Source: Aquatica leii (lineage: Eukaryota; Arthropoda; Insecta; Coleoptera; Lampyridae). Taken from it: a stretch of 64,000 nt of DNA. This document shows positions 23,935-35,477 of the stretch, in pieces (within the stretch, counting starts at the first letter, position 1; each line of letters opens with the position of its first letter). The stretch is taken from contig CM069436.1 of NCBI GenBank assembly GCA_035610365.1, forward strand, positions 89,901,912 through 89,965,911, in the 5' to 3' direction. Position numbers and translations under genes: made by a program. The notes under the pieces are model-generated. The model was given only the letters and a program-made list of their open reading frames with translations. It was not told the origin of the DNA and searched no databases.

Positions 23935-24415
23935 TGAAACGTTCGAGAAGTTATTTGCAAATGCAAGATTCTTCTAGAAGCTGTTATCCATTTTCTAGAA
24001 GATATAGCGAAAAGTAGGGAACACTCGAGAAGGATTCGCCAATGTGTATATATACCAACGGAACAATTCGTAGGTTAGTTATTGCTGGAATGCGAATACA
24101 GCAGTGTTAAGAAGATTATTAAAGTGGAAATAAATCGTTAGCACGCGTGTGTCTAGATAAATTGACCGAGAATAATCGTGTACGTGATTTTTAGTGTAAA
24201 CAATTGTGAAGCTACCCGCGGACGTTATCTTATCTTCTTGTAAGTGATATAAATTAGTGTAAGTGTTTTCATTAAATATGATTAGATTTAATTAGTTCGG
24301 TTAATTTAAATGTGTACATATTTCTAGAATAACTAAACGTATTTTTAGTCGTTTAAATAAATTAGTAGTTTTTAATAAGAAAATACGAAACAATATATAT
24401 ATAATTTTTTTAAAA
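23935..24415 (+). repeat. 5' noncoding part of a pogo/jerky-like transposon
   Basis: Collinear, in opposite orientation, with 55560-55090, the region just upstream of the pogo-like transposase at 55022-53673. Shared landmarks: ATATTGAA at the tip, GAACACTCGAGAAGGATT, CAGCAGTGTTAAGAAGATTA, TTATCTTATCTTC and ATTCGGTTAATTTAAA-like sequence. The copy stops where the coding exon would begin. It contains two TTCTAGAA palindromes (about 23972 and 23994) followed by TATATATA (about 24046), so it looks like a promoter. Confidence 0.7.
23970..24055 (+). promoter_or_regulatory. Candidate transposon promoter with HSE-like palindromes
   Basis: TTCTAGAAG occurs twice, 22 bp apart; TTCnnGAA is the basic heat-shock-element unit. 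A GTGTATATATA TATA-like box follows. The sister copy near 55440 has TGTATAAATAC at the matching place, but its TTCTAGAA units are altered. Regulation is inferred only. Confidence 0.35.
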
Positions 24416-25074
24416 ATATTATATTTTCTGTATTCTATAAATGTATATGTTTTTTTCTTCTGTTAATAGTTGTAAACGTAATTAATTATAAAATTCTTTA
24501 AATAATTTTTTGTGCTGCCAACATTGAAAACGTCAAATCTTTAAATTCAGCTAAAATTAAAAAAAAAAACATGTTAAAGTTAATGTCAAATTTAACTAAT
24601 TTAGTAATAAATGTAGTGCCAACATTATAATTAGGGTGATTTCAATTTTTTTAAAAATTAAAAAAAAATGCTTTACTTTTGACACTTGTTACGTAAATTA
24701 CTATTAACGAGTAATGCGCAATAAGGTTTAAAATCATTTCTTGTCTTCTCTTATAGTGTCACAAAAAGAAGCTTGTTTTTCACCATTAAGGTAACACTTA
24801 AAACATATCGCAAACTCTTTCATTTCAACCTTAGATATTTTACACTGTCGAATTGGGTTAGAAATTGTCTATTTAATGTTATGTGAGGAGTGTTGCCTCT
24901 ACGTTTTGTGAATGTTACTTGGGTCGATTTCGATTTATTTATTTTTAATATTTATAGTTTTGTCCAATTTTGCATTTTGTAGAGATGATGTTCTAAAGAG
25001 TTTGTAGCAACAATTGAGTCAAAGTGGTTTACTATCATTGCTTTATTGTCTGCAAATCTTGCTGTTGTTATATC
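24416..25074. other. AT-rich sequence, possible 3' flank of LINE 2
   Basis: No gene recognised. 24950-25074 may be the 3' untranslated end of the minus-strand LINE beginning at 25075, but no poly(A) tail or target duplication could be fixed. Confidence 0.35.
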
Positions 25075-27660
25075 TCAACTGCTCATGATGATGGAGTTCA
25101 TACGCTCAACCTCTTCACCACAGTACCTGCATGTGTCATCACTCACTAGTCCCATCTTACCCAAGTGGTATCTGCAGTGAATGTGTCTCGTTAGTATACC
25201 ACAGAAAAGTTTTAATTCTCTTCTTCTTAACTTTATAACTTCCTTCTCCCTCTTTTTGTTAAGGCTAATGAACTTATTTGAATGTTCTGTTGATTTCTTT
25301 GTGGGCCCAGTTGGTGATAACGTTCTAATAGTCTTTTTGGCTACAGCCATATATAGCAGATGGCCTTATAGAGGGTTTTACTGCACATAATTTTGCTTGC
25401 TGATCTGCTTTCACATTGTCTCCTATACTCTCATGCCCTGGCACCCAAATAAGTTCAACTTTATTCTTGTCCGCCAGCTGGTTTAAGGATTGATGGCACT
25501 CGTAAAGCATGCGTGATCTTACGCTGTTTCTTTGCAGTGCTTTTAATGCCGCTTGGCTGTTCGACATGATGCATATATTTTCTTTGCATCGGTTTCTGGT
25601 AATCAGATGTTCCGCCAAAATGGTGGCACTGAGGAATACGTGTATTTTTTAGGTCCCACCACTCCTGCCCTCACACTACCGTTTTCTATTTAGCATCCAT
25701 CTGTGAACCATTTTTGGGAAGACCCCGCCAGGCAATCCGTGCCTCCCACCCAGTATTTCCTAGTAGAAAAAATGACTTTGTATTTATGATCAAAGATCAT
25801 TTTTGAGTTTATCTGATCGCTCACTGCAGACATGCCTAACAAAGGAATGGCTTTGAAAATTTTTAGATGATTTTTGAGGTTGCCTTCTTTGAAATGGTGT
25901 ATCTCATGTAGTTTGAAGGCCTGCTTCATAGCTTCCTCCTTAATTGCCACTGGTAGGGAATCCAAGCTGAGAAGGATCTTCATCGCAGCGGTAGGTGTTG
26001 ATTTCATAGCGCCTATGGTGGTCAGACATGCTAGCTTTTGCAAATTTACCAGCTTCGCTTGCTCGGTACTTTGGTCTACTTTTCTTCACCAAACGTAAAA
26101 AGAACTCTAGGTCTAACGACTTGTTTGTAGATCTAATTGGTTATGCTGGAGTTCTAACCCCACGTTTTGCCAACCATTTGGCAGCAAGACCATAAAGTTT
26201 TTATAGCCTTTGACTTTAACTTTTTTTCATGCTTGAGGAACATGGACATATAACAAACTAGATTTCAATATTTTGATCAACGCCTTTAGCAAAAAGTCCT
26301 GCCCTCGTTAAATGAGTGCCGTAAATACTCCATCGGGGCTAGGAGCTTTGAAATGCTTGCAAGTTTCTATGGCCCACTTAATCCTTTCAGGCGATGCAAT
26401 TTTATTGACAAGCGGACGTTCCCGTTTGAGTAGAGTTCTACTCCTTATTAGTTCTTTGTACACTCTTGTTTCTCCCGCTGCTATACACCCTGGAAAATGT
26501 TTTTTTAATAAAAAACCTCCACCGTTTCCTGAAAGGTTAACGTTAAGGTGCCATTCTCACGTTTAAGTGCACCTATGTTACCTTGATTGCTTTTTGATAA
26601 AGCCTTCTGTACTTTGCTTGCAACAAGTGTTTCATCAAGGATCTCACATAAGGTCCTCTAAGAACTTCTCTTTGATTTACGAAGTGTCACATTAAACTTG
26701 GTAAGAGCCTTACGGTACTCTTCTCAGTTATGTGTTTTCTTTGATTTGTTAAACTATTTTCTGGATGTACTACGTAATTTGCTCAGCACAATGTTCTACC
26801 AAGGTACTTTGTACTTCGGTTTTGAAAAGATAGTTTAGCTTAAAGACTCTTGTTATGGCCTCCGTTGTGAGGTTAACTGTTCTCTACAAATAGTTTATTG
26901 ATCTTATTTTGTTTGGTATTTTTTTTATGCCATCATGTAGGATACGTCTGTATTCTTCCTTATTCGTCTTGTTAGCAATCCTATATGTTTGGTTGGTCAT
27001 ACAAAAAGCCCCCATGAACATGATCAAACATTAATCTGAAAAGGGCGTCTCCTCAGACACTTCCCAATCACTTATTAGATTTGAAGCCCCCCTAGACACT
27101 ACGGTTAAGTCTAGAACCTCTTGCCTTATAACGTTTATAAAGGTTGGACTATTGCCTTTATTGGCCGCCACTATATTAGTAGTTAGTAAGTACTCATAAA
27201 GTCGTTGGTATTGTTGCTTCCCCCTTTTGGGCATTGGCGTCTACCTCAAAGAATTAAATGTTTCTTGTTGGCTTTGCAGTAGCTGATGAGTCGTTTAGCC
27301 GTGTCTGGTGACGCTTCCTGTTCCTCTCTAAGAAATTATGCCGAGGTCAAAATTACCTCCTTTGTTCCTCCAGAGACACATAGCTCTGTCATGATGGTGG
27401 CTGTATCAGCATCTGTGAATTCTGATAGAGTCAGTGTATTAATGGTTTTATTGATCAGAATGGCTGCCCTCGGTACCAGGGCAGATCTATCATAATCCGT
27501 TCCTGGTACCTTGTCCACAAACTCGTCCTCCATTTATCCAGGGTTCCTAGACTAGACCCACCATTTTTGTGCTTTGGGAAAATTTGTGGCATGAAGTGGC
27601 CGAAGCAACCTTCGCGAGGTGAAGGTTTACCTGCACGCACTCCATGGTTAAGTTGTGTAT
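25075..27660 (-). pseudogene. LINE 2 ORF2: endonuclease, RT remnant, RNase H
   Basis: The endonuclease opens MECVQVNLHLAKVASAT and EPW (about 27620-27550), continues VPRAAILINKTINTLTLSEF (27480) and ends SPTFINVIRQEVLDLTVVS...ISDWEVS...FSD (27150-27031). Reverse transcriptase is reduced to ERIKWAIETCKHFKAPSPDG (about 26390-26330) plus thumb-like sequence; the YADD box is absent, consistent with a large internal deletion between about 27000 and 26100. QKLACLTTIGAMKSTPTAAM (26043 on) and WFTDGC lead into RNase H: ICIMSNSQAALKAL, VELIWVPGHESIGDN and AD (25560-25400). The last frame has RYHLGKMGLVSDDTCRYCGE, the usual terminal Cys motif. About six frame changes. Confidence 0.8.
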
Positions 27661-27719
27661 GAGTGAGGTGGAGTACCACTCTCCTCGGTCACCTCTATAG
27701 TGGTGCAGTCTAAGAATCT

Positions 27720-28660
27720 ACTGATCCTTCTTGCAGGGGTGGTTCATGAGGTTTTCTTACTTTGATAGGCACCTCTTTGAATCCGTAGAACAGTTTATTT
27801 CTATTGTTTGATTGAATTTTGGTCGATTGAGAGGATTAGAAGTGCTGATGTACTCCTCGCCTCTTTCTTTATTACTCTCCAGGTTGAAGTGTTGACTTCA
27901 TCGTTTTGTCCTGTAATGTAATATCCTCTCCGCCGACATCTCAGAGAAGTTGGGGAAGAATCCCAATAATATACTACTTTGAGGTATATCTGCCTCTTTG
28001 GTATCCCACAGATTTGAACCTCCTTAAAGATGTAGATTAACTACCACCGCTTTGAGGCATTTAACTGTGGCGTTGTCTTTGCATGAAAGCATTAAGTAGC
28101 ACGCCTTAAACACAGAGGCGAAGAACTTAAGTTTAATGGTTTCATTGTACCTTTCCTAGACTGTGTTCATGGTGGCTAAGCAGATTTGGTCCATCTGGGT
28201 AGTGGTGAGGAGTTCTGTTAGAGATTTCCTGGACATTACTGCCATTTTGATACCTACTAATTCTTCTTGTCTCCTAGCCTCCGGTTTTTTTGATTGAGCA
28301 GCGGGAGCGACCGGTTTTTGTTTTTGTTTCTTTACAACCCTCAGGATTTGGTGTTCTGGGTCTTTGTTTTTTGCACTGGAGCTTGGGTACCGCTGCTTTC
28401 CCGGCTTAGGAACGATGAATTCTTCCTACTTCAGGAGGGAAAGTTTCCTAGCTTTGGTTTTGGAGTATGCTGCATTCAGTAAATACTTGTATCTTTTGAA
28501 AACTGTGCTACACAACCTTGTCTTATTTTGGCCTACATTTAGGCGGACGGTCTCTTTGATCAGTTTTTCTATCTTACCTTCTGGCTTTGAGATGTTGTTT
28601 TCGCCAGCCTCTCTTGCCTTAGGTTTAGGTTTTGGGTTTGAGGGATTTTTCTCTTCCATT
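27720..28660 (-). pseudogene. LINE 2 ORF1 remnant
   Basis: The N-terminal frame (28659-28426) is Lys-rich: MEEKNPSNPKPKPKAREA, then AYSKTKARKLSL. Further on, minus-strand readings give SRKSLTELLTTTQMDQICLA, FFASVFKACYLML, FFPNFSEMSAERILHYITG, NTSTWRVIKKEARSTSALLI and LFYGFKEVPIKVRKP. The W-V...L-L-ID-S...L...F-V pattern is shared by ORF1 proteins of several insect LINEs. Read across several frame changes; no zinc knuckles seen. Confidence 0.6.
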
Positions 28661-29620
28661 TGGTTTTAATTTGTGTTTGTTTTTAAAGGGTTTATATTGT
28701 TCCCACGCGTAATTGAGGATAAGACTGTCTATCCAGCAGAGCCTCTTAATGGATAAGGCTATATACTCTGGAGGGCACCTGATATCCAGAGATCGCATAC
28801 TAAAAACCTTTTAAACCCAGGCCATTCATCCTTGGCGAATGCTGATCCACCGTGGATTTCGGAATGTTTATTGACTTTCTAGTCTAGATCTGCCGTGTTT
28901 GGTAAAAGCGAGGTCACCTCGAGCAGGATGCAGCTCTTCACTGCGCAAGAACGGTCTTGCAGCAAGCGTCATATGGGAACCAGAGGTTACCTTAGCTATG
29001 CGCTTGAGCCTCAGTACTCCCTGGGGAGATACCTCATTGCTTCTTGACTTCGGTATCAGTGACATCTGAAAAGGTTTTTCCAGTTTTTGTTTTTTTGTTT
29101 TTTCTTCTAATGGTGTTGCTTGCGATGGGAGAAGCTGAAATACTTTTTCTAAGGGGTGCTTTATAGCATTTTATATTTTGTGCTGACCTCTGATTCTGTT
29201 TGTAACATAATGTTGAGGTTTGTTTTTTGTTCGATTTAGTACTTGTAGTATTCTCAATCTGTTTTTTCATTGTAGAGTTTTTCTGTTCTGTCTTTTTTAA
29301 TGATTTTTAATGAACAGTGGCTATTACTAGTGTGTGGTCTAATTATAAGTCCAGGTTGGATTCTATATTTAGGTAGCTACGTTACAAAAGAGTACAATGA
29401 GTCTTGTAGTCTGTCTCAGTTTGTAGTCCAGTATGTCGGAGTATATGTTCATTGATCGTCTAAGTTTAGATCTTGTATAATGTATATAATCTTTCTCTAC
29501 CTAACGCTGTTAATTTAAATTCTCATGCAGTGTTTTTGGCGTTGTAGTTGCCGACTGCTTAAAATCTGCTACCTAGAGTGGTAAGGTATTCTAAAGTTTC
29601 TTCTTTTTTCGCTGGATAGT

Positions 29621-30015
29621 TGTAATAAAAAATAAAAAATAGTCAATAAAAATAATAAACGTGCAAAATATAAATATACATTTATCGAAAGCAAAAATCC
29701 TTATAACCACGGCAGCAGTCAGAACACAGACCTCTGGGTGTGAGCTTAAATGAAAATAAAATACACAGGCGTGAATTTCTTTAATTTATTTGCAATTATA
29801 ACATATTACACTAACTATTTACATTAAAGAAAAAATGAACATTATTTGGATTAAAACAACATTTGGGCGCCAATCACTTTTAAATTAGTGATAAATAAAA
29901 AGCATAAAAATTTTATAATTAACTATTAATTGATATCAAATTCAAAAGTAATAAACGTTTAATTTGTTACCGAGTATGTATTCCAAAAAGTTATTGATAA
30001 CACAATTTAATTTAA
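29621..30015. repeat. Family C LTR-like copy, no LINE inside (fossil)
   Basis: Starts TGTAATAAAA exactly as the copy at 8364 and stays collinear through the CCTCTGGGTGTGAGC site where the other copy carries the LINE, then through TTTGGGCGCCAATCA (29862-29876) to about 30015. Beyond that, similarity fades. On the minus strand it carries TGGCGCCCAA, which resembles a tRNA-Lys primer site but lies inside the repeat. Confidence 0.65.
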
Positions 30016-32502
30016 TTTAATTAATTTTGTGTCATAATTATTATTATTAAAACTTATAAAGTACTATTATATTATCACTTGTAATAACAAGATAATGGCA
30101 ATTGTTATTATTTAAATAAATTATATCTACAGTGTCACTTTCTCTCGTTGACTGTTGTTTTATTTTCCCCTAATTTTTAAATTTTTTTATTAATCCACTG
30201 ATAAAAGCTGTGTTGTGTGTTTGAAACAATAAGGATTATTTTGAACATGTCATTTACTTAATATTTTTGTCTGTTTTAAGTGATTAAATTATAATCTAGT
30301 CATGTAATTGATCTATTATAGTTTTTATTTGTTTTCTACAGATATTTTTCTTATTTTGATAATTTTATTTCTTATTTATCAGAATAGAAAAAAAATTTGT
30401 GATTAGAATTGCCTTGACAATAAAAAGTTGTTTGGCATCATTGTAAAGAGGATTTTAAACAAGATTGTTAATGATTAAGTGATTTTAACGCTGTGAGCGA
30501 GTGTAACGAGCGAACGCGTTAATTTTGTCAAGATTATTTGTCGCCAATTAAGAAACGAGTTAGTTTTAAAGCTTTTTCATTGATCGTACGTTAGTATAAC
30601 GTGTGAAGTTATAAAGTAACTAAAGTATACGTAACCCGTTGTCATGTCTAATGGTCACGCAATATCGTTAAATCAGTGGTTGTTAATGATTTTATTGATT
30701 GCTATATAAAATCGTCCATTCATAGAAATTCATTCATTGGTTAAAAATTGTTTATTAATAAGAGACATTAACTATCTATTTCTAATACATTATTATACTT
30801 TAACATTGCTATTAACAGACGATTGACGAAAAGATTAATTTTCCGTCGACTGTTTGTTAATACCTATATTAAATTATAATAATAAATTAATCGATAAACC
30901 GGTAATAAGTGTTTTAACTTATTATTATTTTAATTTATTTAAGTTGTTACCGTAAATAGTACAATTATTATATACATTTTAAAAAAATTGAATACAAGTT
31001 TATTCAATGACTTGAGTTTTTCAATTAACGATAAAAATTATTTGTTTTTACACCAAATAAAGTTTTTATGCTAGAAATGTTTGTATTTTCAACGATAACA
31101 TTAGGTATTTATGTGTTTCACAAGCACACTGTGAAGTTGTTCACGTAAAAGTACATTTGCACTGCAAACATAAACATCGTTTATTAAGTTTGAGAAACGT
31201 TATGTTATGACTGTCATTAAAGTTTTACTTTATTTGTACTTTTGTGGCTTACCACGTACACTTAAAAGTATTTATGTGTTATAAACTTATACGTCTTTAT
31301 TATACACTTATGTAGGTATTTTAGTTAGATACTTTTCTTAAAAATGTTTATTCTAGGTTATGTAATTGTTACAGTTTTTTCTTATTTTTTTTTTGCAGAA
31401 ATAAATTGTAATAAAATCTGCTCACGTCATCTAATAATAGATCTAGTAAGTTACTAATAAAAACGCTGTCAAAGCATAGCAATAGAAAACAAGACATAGT
31501 AAAAGCAATTGCTATTGCTAATTGCTATTGATTGTTATTTCTACTACTACTTGCTATTGGTATTTCTATTGCTATTGCTATCGCCATTGTTCTATAATGT
31601 ACATAAACAACTTTAATTAAATGTTACGAGGAGAGAGCAAAAAATGCGTTTTGCACTTTTCTAATTTTTTGATTTTCAGCATTTTCAAATTTTGTTTGGA
31701 ATTTTTTTAGCGTTCTGTATAAGAAATGATTTTGATTTTATGAAAGAAGATTTATGTATCTTTTAATTTTTCATACGAATAACTTAAAGAGAGTAATGGG
31801 AATTTATACTGCAATTGTTCGACCACTAATTACGTTTTAATGGTGATAATATTTACTTTGCGAAACGGAATGTTGACTTTAATTTAATCCGGATATATTG
31901 AGATTTTTAGGCTAATTAGTACAGTAATTTTACATTTGGACATACAGTTTATCATTATTCGAGGAACTTATTTTATTATAAATAACAATTCAGAATTTTT
32001 TTAAATACTTAAGCAGATAACATAAATAAATAAAAAACTCGGCGAAGAAGAATTTAAAACTTATGGGTACAATTTAGATACATATTTGTAGGTAACAAAC
32101 ACGTTCTTTGAACGCTTGAGACGGTGCTTATAAATAATGGTTAGTAACCTCGTAATATCGCTGCAAATAATGTTTATAATGTTGTCAAGTTTAACTGGCC
32201 GTTCTGTTATAACGTAAGTTTGGTTGCCTACCTTGCAGGTCGCGGTTAAAAGTGCCCAAAAACCTTTATGAAACTGTACGTGTGCGTTGCTATTCTCCGT
32301 TGATCCGTGTTAATTGTTCGTTATAACGTGTCCAATTGTGTTTGTTGGACTGCGTTTAATGATGTAGTTTATGTGTTTGTAGTAATCATGTTTTTAGGTA
32401 TTTTTCATATAGCCAGTTTCCCAGTGTAGCTTAATCTATAGCCATCCTCTCTGTTAAAATTGTTGCTGTTTATTCTTTGCAGCGACTCTCTCACCAATCG
32501 TT
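30016..32502. other. AT-rich sequence with a degenerate hexamer array
   Basis: No gene seen. 31505-31591 is a degenerate (ATTGCT)n array. 30470-30660 is slightly GC-richer and may be a distant remainder of the family C LTR. Confidence 0.45.
31505..31591 (+). repeat. Degenerate (ATTGCT)n simple repeat
   Basis: Repeated GCTATTGCTA and CTATTGCTAT units with interruptions. A similar (TCGCTA/TTGCTA) array occurs at 37498-37570. Confidence 0.8.
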
Positions 32503-32751
32503 CCCAATCAACAAGGAAACATTTTTGAAATGTTTTTTCAACGTTTTACAAAAGATATATTTACATTTTAAAAAACATTGCAAAAACGTCTTAATGGCCA
32601 GAACTACGTTGCAAAGTCAATATTAGAAAAACATTTTTTAAATGTTTAAAAAATATTATTTATAGATATATTTATAATATTTTACAAATGTTACATTAAT
32701 GCATAAAAAATGTATAATTAACGCTTTTTTTTAATATTGCAATATGCTTAA

Positions 32752-32936
32752 GGGCAGTTCTACAATCATGGTATAAATGTAAGTTTAGTTAAATTTGCTT
32801 TAATTTTAAAATAATGACATATTTGGCTGTTAGTTTTATTTATACTAACTAATAACACAGCCAATAACGACAGCATTTTACAATCAAACTAAGTATAATT
32901 CAACTGACATTTATACCATTATTATAGAACCAGCCC
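32752..32936. mobile_element. PIF/Harbinger-like MITE, 185 bp
   Basis: The ends are GGGC(-/T)(A/G)GTTCTA, then AAT and ATGGTATAAATG, inverted at both sides for roughly 35 bp with few differences. It is flanked by TAA at 32749-32751 and 32937-32939. GGGC...GTT tips plus a TAA/TTA duplication fit PIF/Harbinger MITEs. Inserted within the 32503-34151 transposon. Confidence 0.78.
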
Positions 32937-33134
32937 TAAAATGCTTACAAAAGACAAATAATACAATCTTCGTATACTCTAAATACTTCATGTGGCTGTA
33001 AACGCCTATAACAAAAATTAACACCTAAAAAACATAAAAGTAAAACAAACAATATTCATGTAATTACTTTATATTAATTGAAATAATTATAGTAATCCCC
33101 ACAAAAGTTTCCAATTAATCAAAAATTTTTCTAC

Positions 33135-33265
33135 TTTATGGATAGAATCCTTCGGAGTGGAAGAACGGCAACAATAAAAACAACCTTTATCTGTTGTTAA
33201 GGCCTGAACAATAAAGGTTTTTTTATTGTTGCCGTTCCTCCACACCGAAGGATCCTATCCATAAA
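33135..33265. repeat. Long hairpin, about 56-bp arms
   Basis: Left arm TTTATGGATAGAATCCTTCG...GGCAACAATAAAAA...CCTTTAT faces right arm ATAAAGG...TTATTGTTGCCGTTCC...CCGAAGGATCCTATCCATAAA, with four mismatches and one small indel. The spacer is about 20 bases. The RNA would fold into a near-perfect stem. Either a compact foldback MITE or a small-RNA precursor-like structure. Confidence 0.85.
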
Positions 33266-34151
33266 ATAAGAAAACTTGACTAATTATGCATGTACCTCTT
33301 TGTGCAAAAACGAAAACCAGAAAAACTAACAATCCAAGATTTTGAAACTTTGTACACACAAAATAATGTCCCATCAATATCAGAAAAAATTAGATATCAA
33401 GATTAATTGGTTGTTGTGCACGTTCAAATTTCCCATTTGGTCAACATCATATCAATTTGATAACCTTAAAACATCACAAAGAATAGAAATCATGAAGTAC
33501 ATAGAATGAACGTTTTAGTGTACCACTGCTGTAACAAATAACATTATACTTCAGCAAAATTTGTTGCATAAAAAAATCAAAGAAAAACGTACTATCATAA
33601 TAAATGGTGACATATACTAAAAGTATCTATTTAAGTTTTACTGGAACGCGAATTAGAAAACGATTAAACTAATACACTAACAATACATTACACAGCATAG
33701 CGAGAAATTGTTGGAAATTGTTGATTCTTTGAAGCTTAAAATATAATGCAATTATAATATACAAAATCGCCATCTTTTCACGCAGATACTGGTACTTTGC
33801 GCAAATGCGGTTATTAAGTACTTAATTCAAAGTTTTTAGAAAAACGAAAAGGTTTAATATGTATTTATTAATAAATGTAACAAAATTTTATATAGTTGTG
33901 TTTTTGTTACAATATATAAAAGAAAAAAGTGTATAGGTGAAAGCAAGCAAAAGTATAATTTCTAATAAAGTAAAAACGTTTTTTATGTTACTAAAAAATG
34001 TTTTAGAAAACATTTTTAAAAGATTTCAATATCAATGTTTAAATGAAATATTTTTAAAATGCAATTTCTTTGGAAAACATTTATTTTGACTATTTTAAAA
34101 CGTTGTAACGTTTTTAAAACAAGAAAAAAAAACGTTTCCTTGCTGATTGGG

Positions 34152-34850
34152 TTGATAATAATGTTTTTCCTTTGCAAGTATTTTAATGTTGTCATAGTTA
34201 ATGGATGTTCTCCTTGTTGGTGTAAGTGTTCTGTGACTCTAAGCATCTGTAGTAGAAAAGGTTATGTTGCTTTATGTTTTTTAAGATTGCTGTGCGCTAT
34301 TATTAATCTTGTGAGTTTTTTTTAACCATTGTAGACTCATGTTTGATAATGCATTTTGAGTGTTTGATTGTTTTTCACAATAAAATTCAAAATTACGTTT
34401 CAATAATTTTTTTTCTTTTTAATTAATTTTTGTTTTATTATAAATTATTATTTAAGTATTTTGTGAGTGAAATTTTATTTGTTTGTTGCAATTTTTTAAA
34501 TTTTATTTATTTATGATTTCTTTTATGTAATAAATGTTAAATTGTAAATGTAGCAGAGCTTTATTGCTTGCACACTATAAAGGTAGATTCCAATAGTGTC
34601 GACATCGCCGAATGTGTTCTTTGGTTGGTAAGGTCTAGAAACTTTTATGGAGCTATACTTTTTTGGCGCCTTTTTGATTTTTGACTTTTGTTTTATTTTG
34701 ATTTTTACGTTTATTTTTGTTTCCTTTGAGTCACGAAGTGTTGTGTATAATCCACACCTATCTTTACTGAGGATTGAAAAATACCTCGTTTATGTACAGA
34801 CAAATTTCGCTTTAATAGCTTTTATATGTAAAAATTAGTCCAAATATATA
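34152..34850. other. AT-rich sequence, no gene recognised
   Basis: Contains a TTTGGCGCC box near 34656, a word repeated inside the LTR families of this window, but no LTR boundary could be assigned. Confidence 0.35.
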
Positions 34851-34970
34851 GTGTATAATTCTCCACTGCTTATTTCTTCTGTAGCGACAAAGAATCGCAA
34901 ACCGATAAAGGAAAGGAAGCGTGGTATACTCTTGTTGAGTACACCTGAAATTAAAGTTTTTGTGCATTTA
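34851..34970 (+). pseudogene. Possible pogo/jerky-like transposase C-terminal fragment
   Basis: A short frame reads SSVATKNRKPIKERKRGILL then LSTPEIK. The 53.7-54.6 kb pogo-like transposase has RKPRKKGKMGVINLTT at its matching place, and many jerky/pogo proteins carry KRKKGKS-ILTSTP there. The piece is too short to be sure. Confidence 0.35.
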
Positions 34971-35477
34971 TGCTGTGTTCTTGTAAGTTTAGTTTGTAAA
35001 TTATTTTGTTTTATAGGAACGTTCTTTATTAATAAAATTTTACTTTGCATTAAGTACGTAGGTTTTGGTATGGCTTGGGTGAGATGAGATAGTAGGCCAT
35101 CTTATTCTTATATATCAGTGTGAGATGGCACAGGTACAATTTTTTTTTCGGTTACAAAAATTAATTTTTTTAAGCTGTATTTCGATCACTTTATTTCACG
35201 TGTAAATGATAAATTAAAAAATGACATAATTTTACTTAATTTTATTAAAAAGACACAACACAGAAGAATGTTTTTAATTTAAATAAAATGTTAATTAAGG
35301 TAAAGGCTTTTTAAAAAACTGAATTTCAAACACTGTACGTTTGTATTAAAAGTAATCGCTTTTAGAAAGTTGGAACAAACGCGTTCTTAAACAAGTATAC
35401 TTATCAGTACCATTCTTCGCAATTGTAAATTTCACATGCACGCTTGATTTCATTTAATTCAACACATTATAAACAAA
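34971..35477. other. Upstream region of the small three-exon gene
   Basis: AT-rich. ATCAGTACC at about 35403 resembles an arthropod initiator (TCAGT) about 75 bp before the ATG at 35478; no TATA box was found at the expected distance. Confidence 0.3.

Larger units (their letters stand above)
25075..29580 (-). mobile_element. I/Loa-type LINE with RNase H, long but decayed
   Basis: Minus-strand non-LTR retrotransposon of about 4.5 kb. From its 5' end: a GC-richer untranslated leader (29580-28680), ORF1 (about 28660-27720), endonuclease (27650-27030), a short reverse transcriptase remnant (about 26560-26100), ribonuclease H (25710-25325) and a C-terminal Cys motif (to 25075). The RNase H places it with I, Loa or related groups, not R1. 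The middle of the reverse transcriptase is largely missing. Ends are approximate; the 5' end abuts a family C LTR copy at 29621. Confidence 0.8.
32503..34151. mobile_element. Non-autonomous TIR DNA transposon, about 1.65 kb
   Basis: The left end is CCCAATCAACAAGGAAACAT and the right end, inverted, is CCCAATCAGCAAGGAAACGT (20 bp, 2 mismatches). Subterminal DNA on both sides is rich in AAACATTTTTAAAA and AACGTTTTA-like words. No transposase is encoded; a MITE (32752-32936) and a hairpin (33135-33265) lie inside. No convincing target duplication was found, so the superfamily is open. Confidence 0.75.

Noticed and set aside
28294-28669. Two Phe/Leu-rich plus-strand frames
   Set aside because: Antisense of the Lys-rich ORF1 N-terminus of LINE 2.
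29862-29876. TGGCGCCCAA as a true primer-binding site
   Set aside because: It lies inside a repeat that runs unbroken to TGTAATAAAA at 29621, so it is not placed directly after an LTR end.
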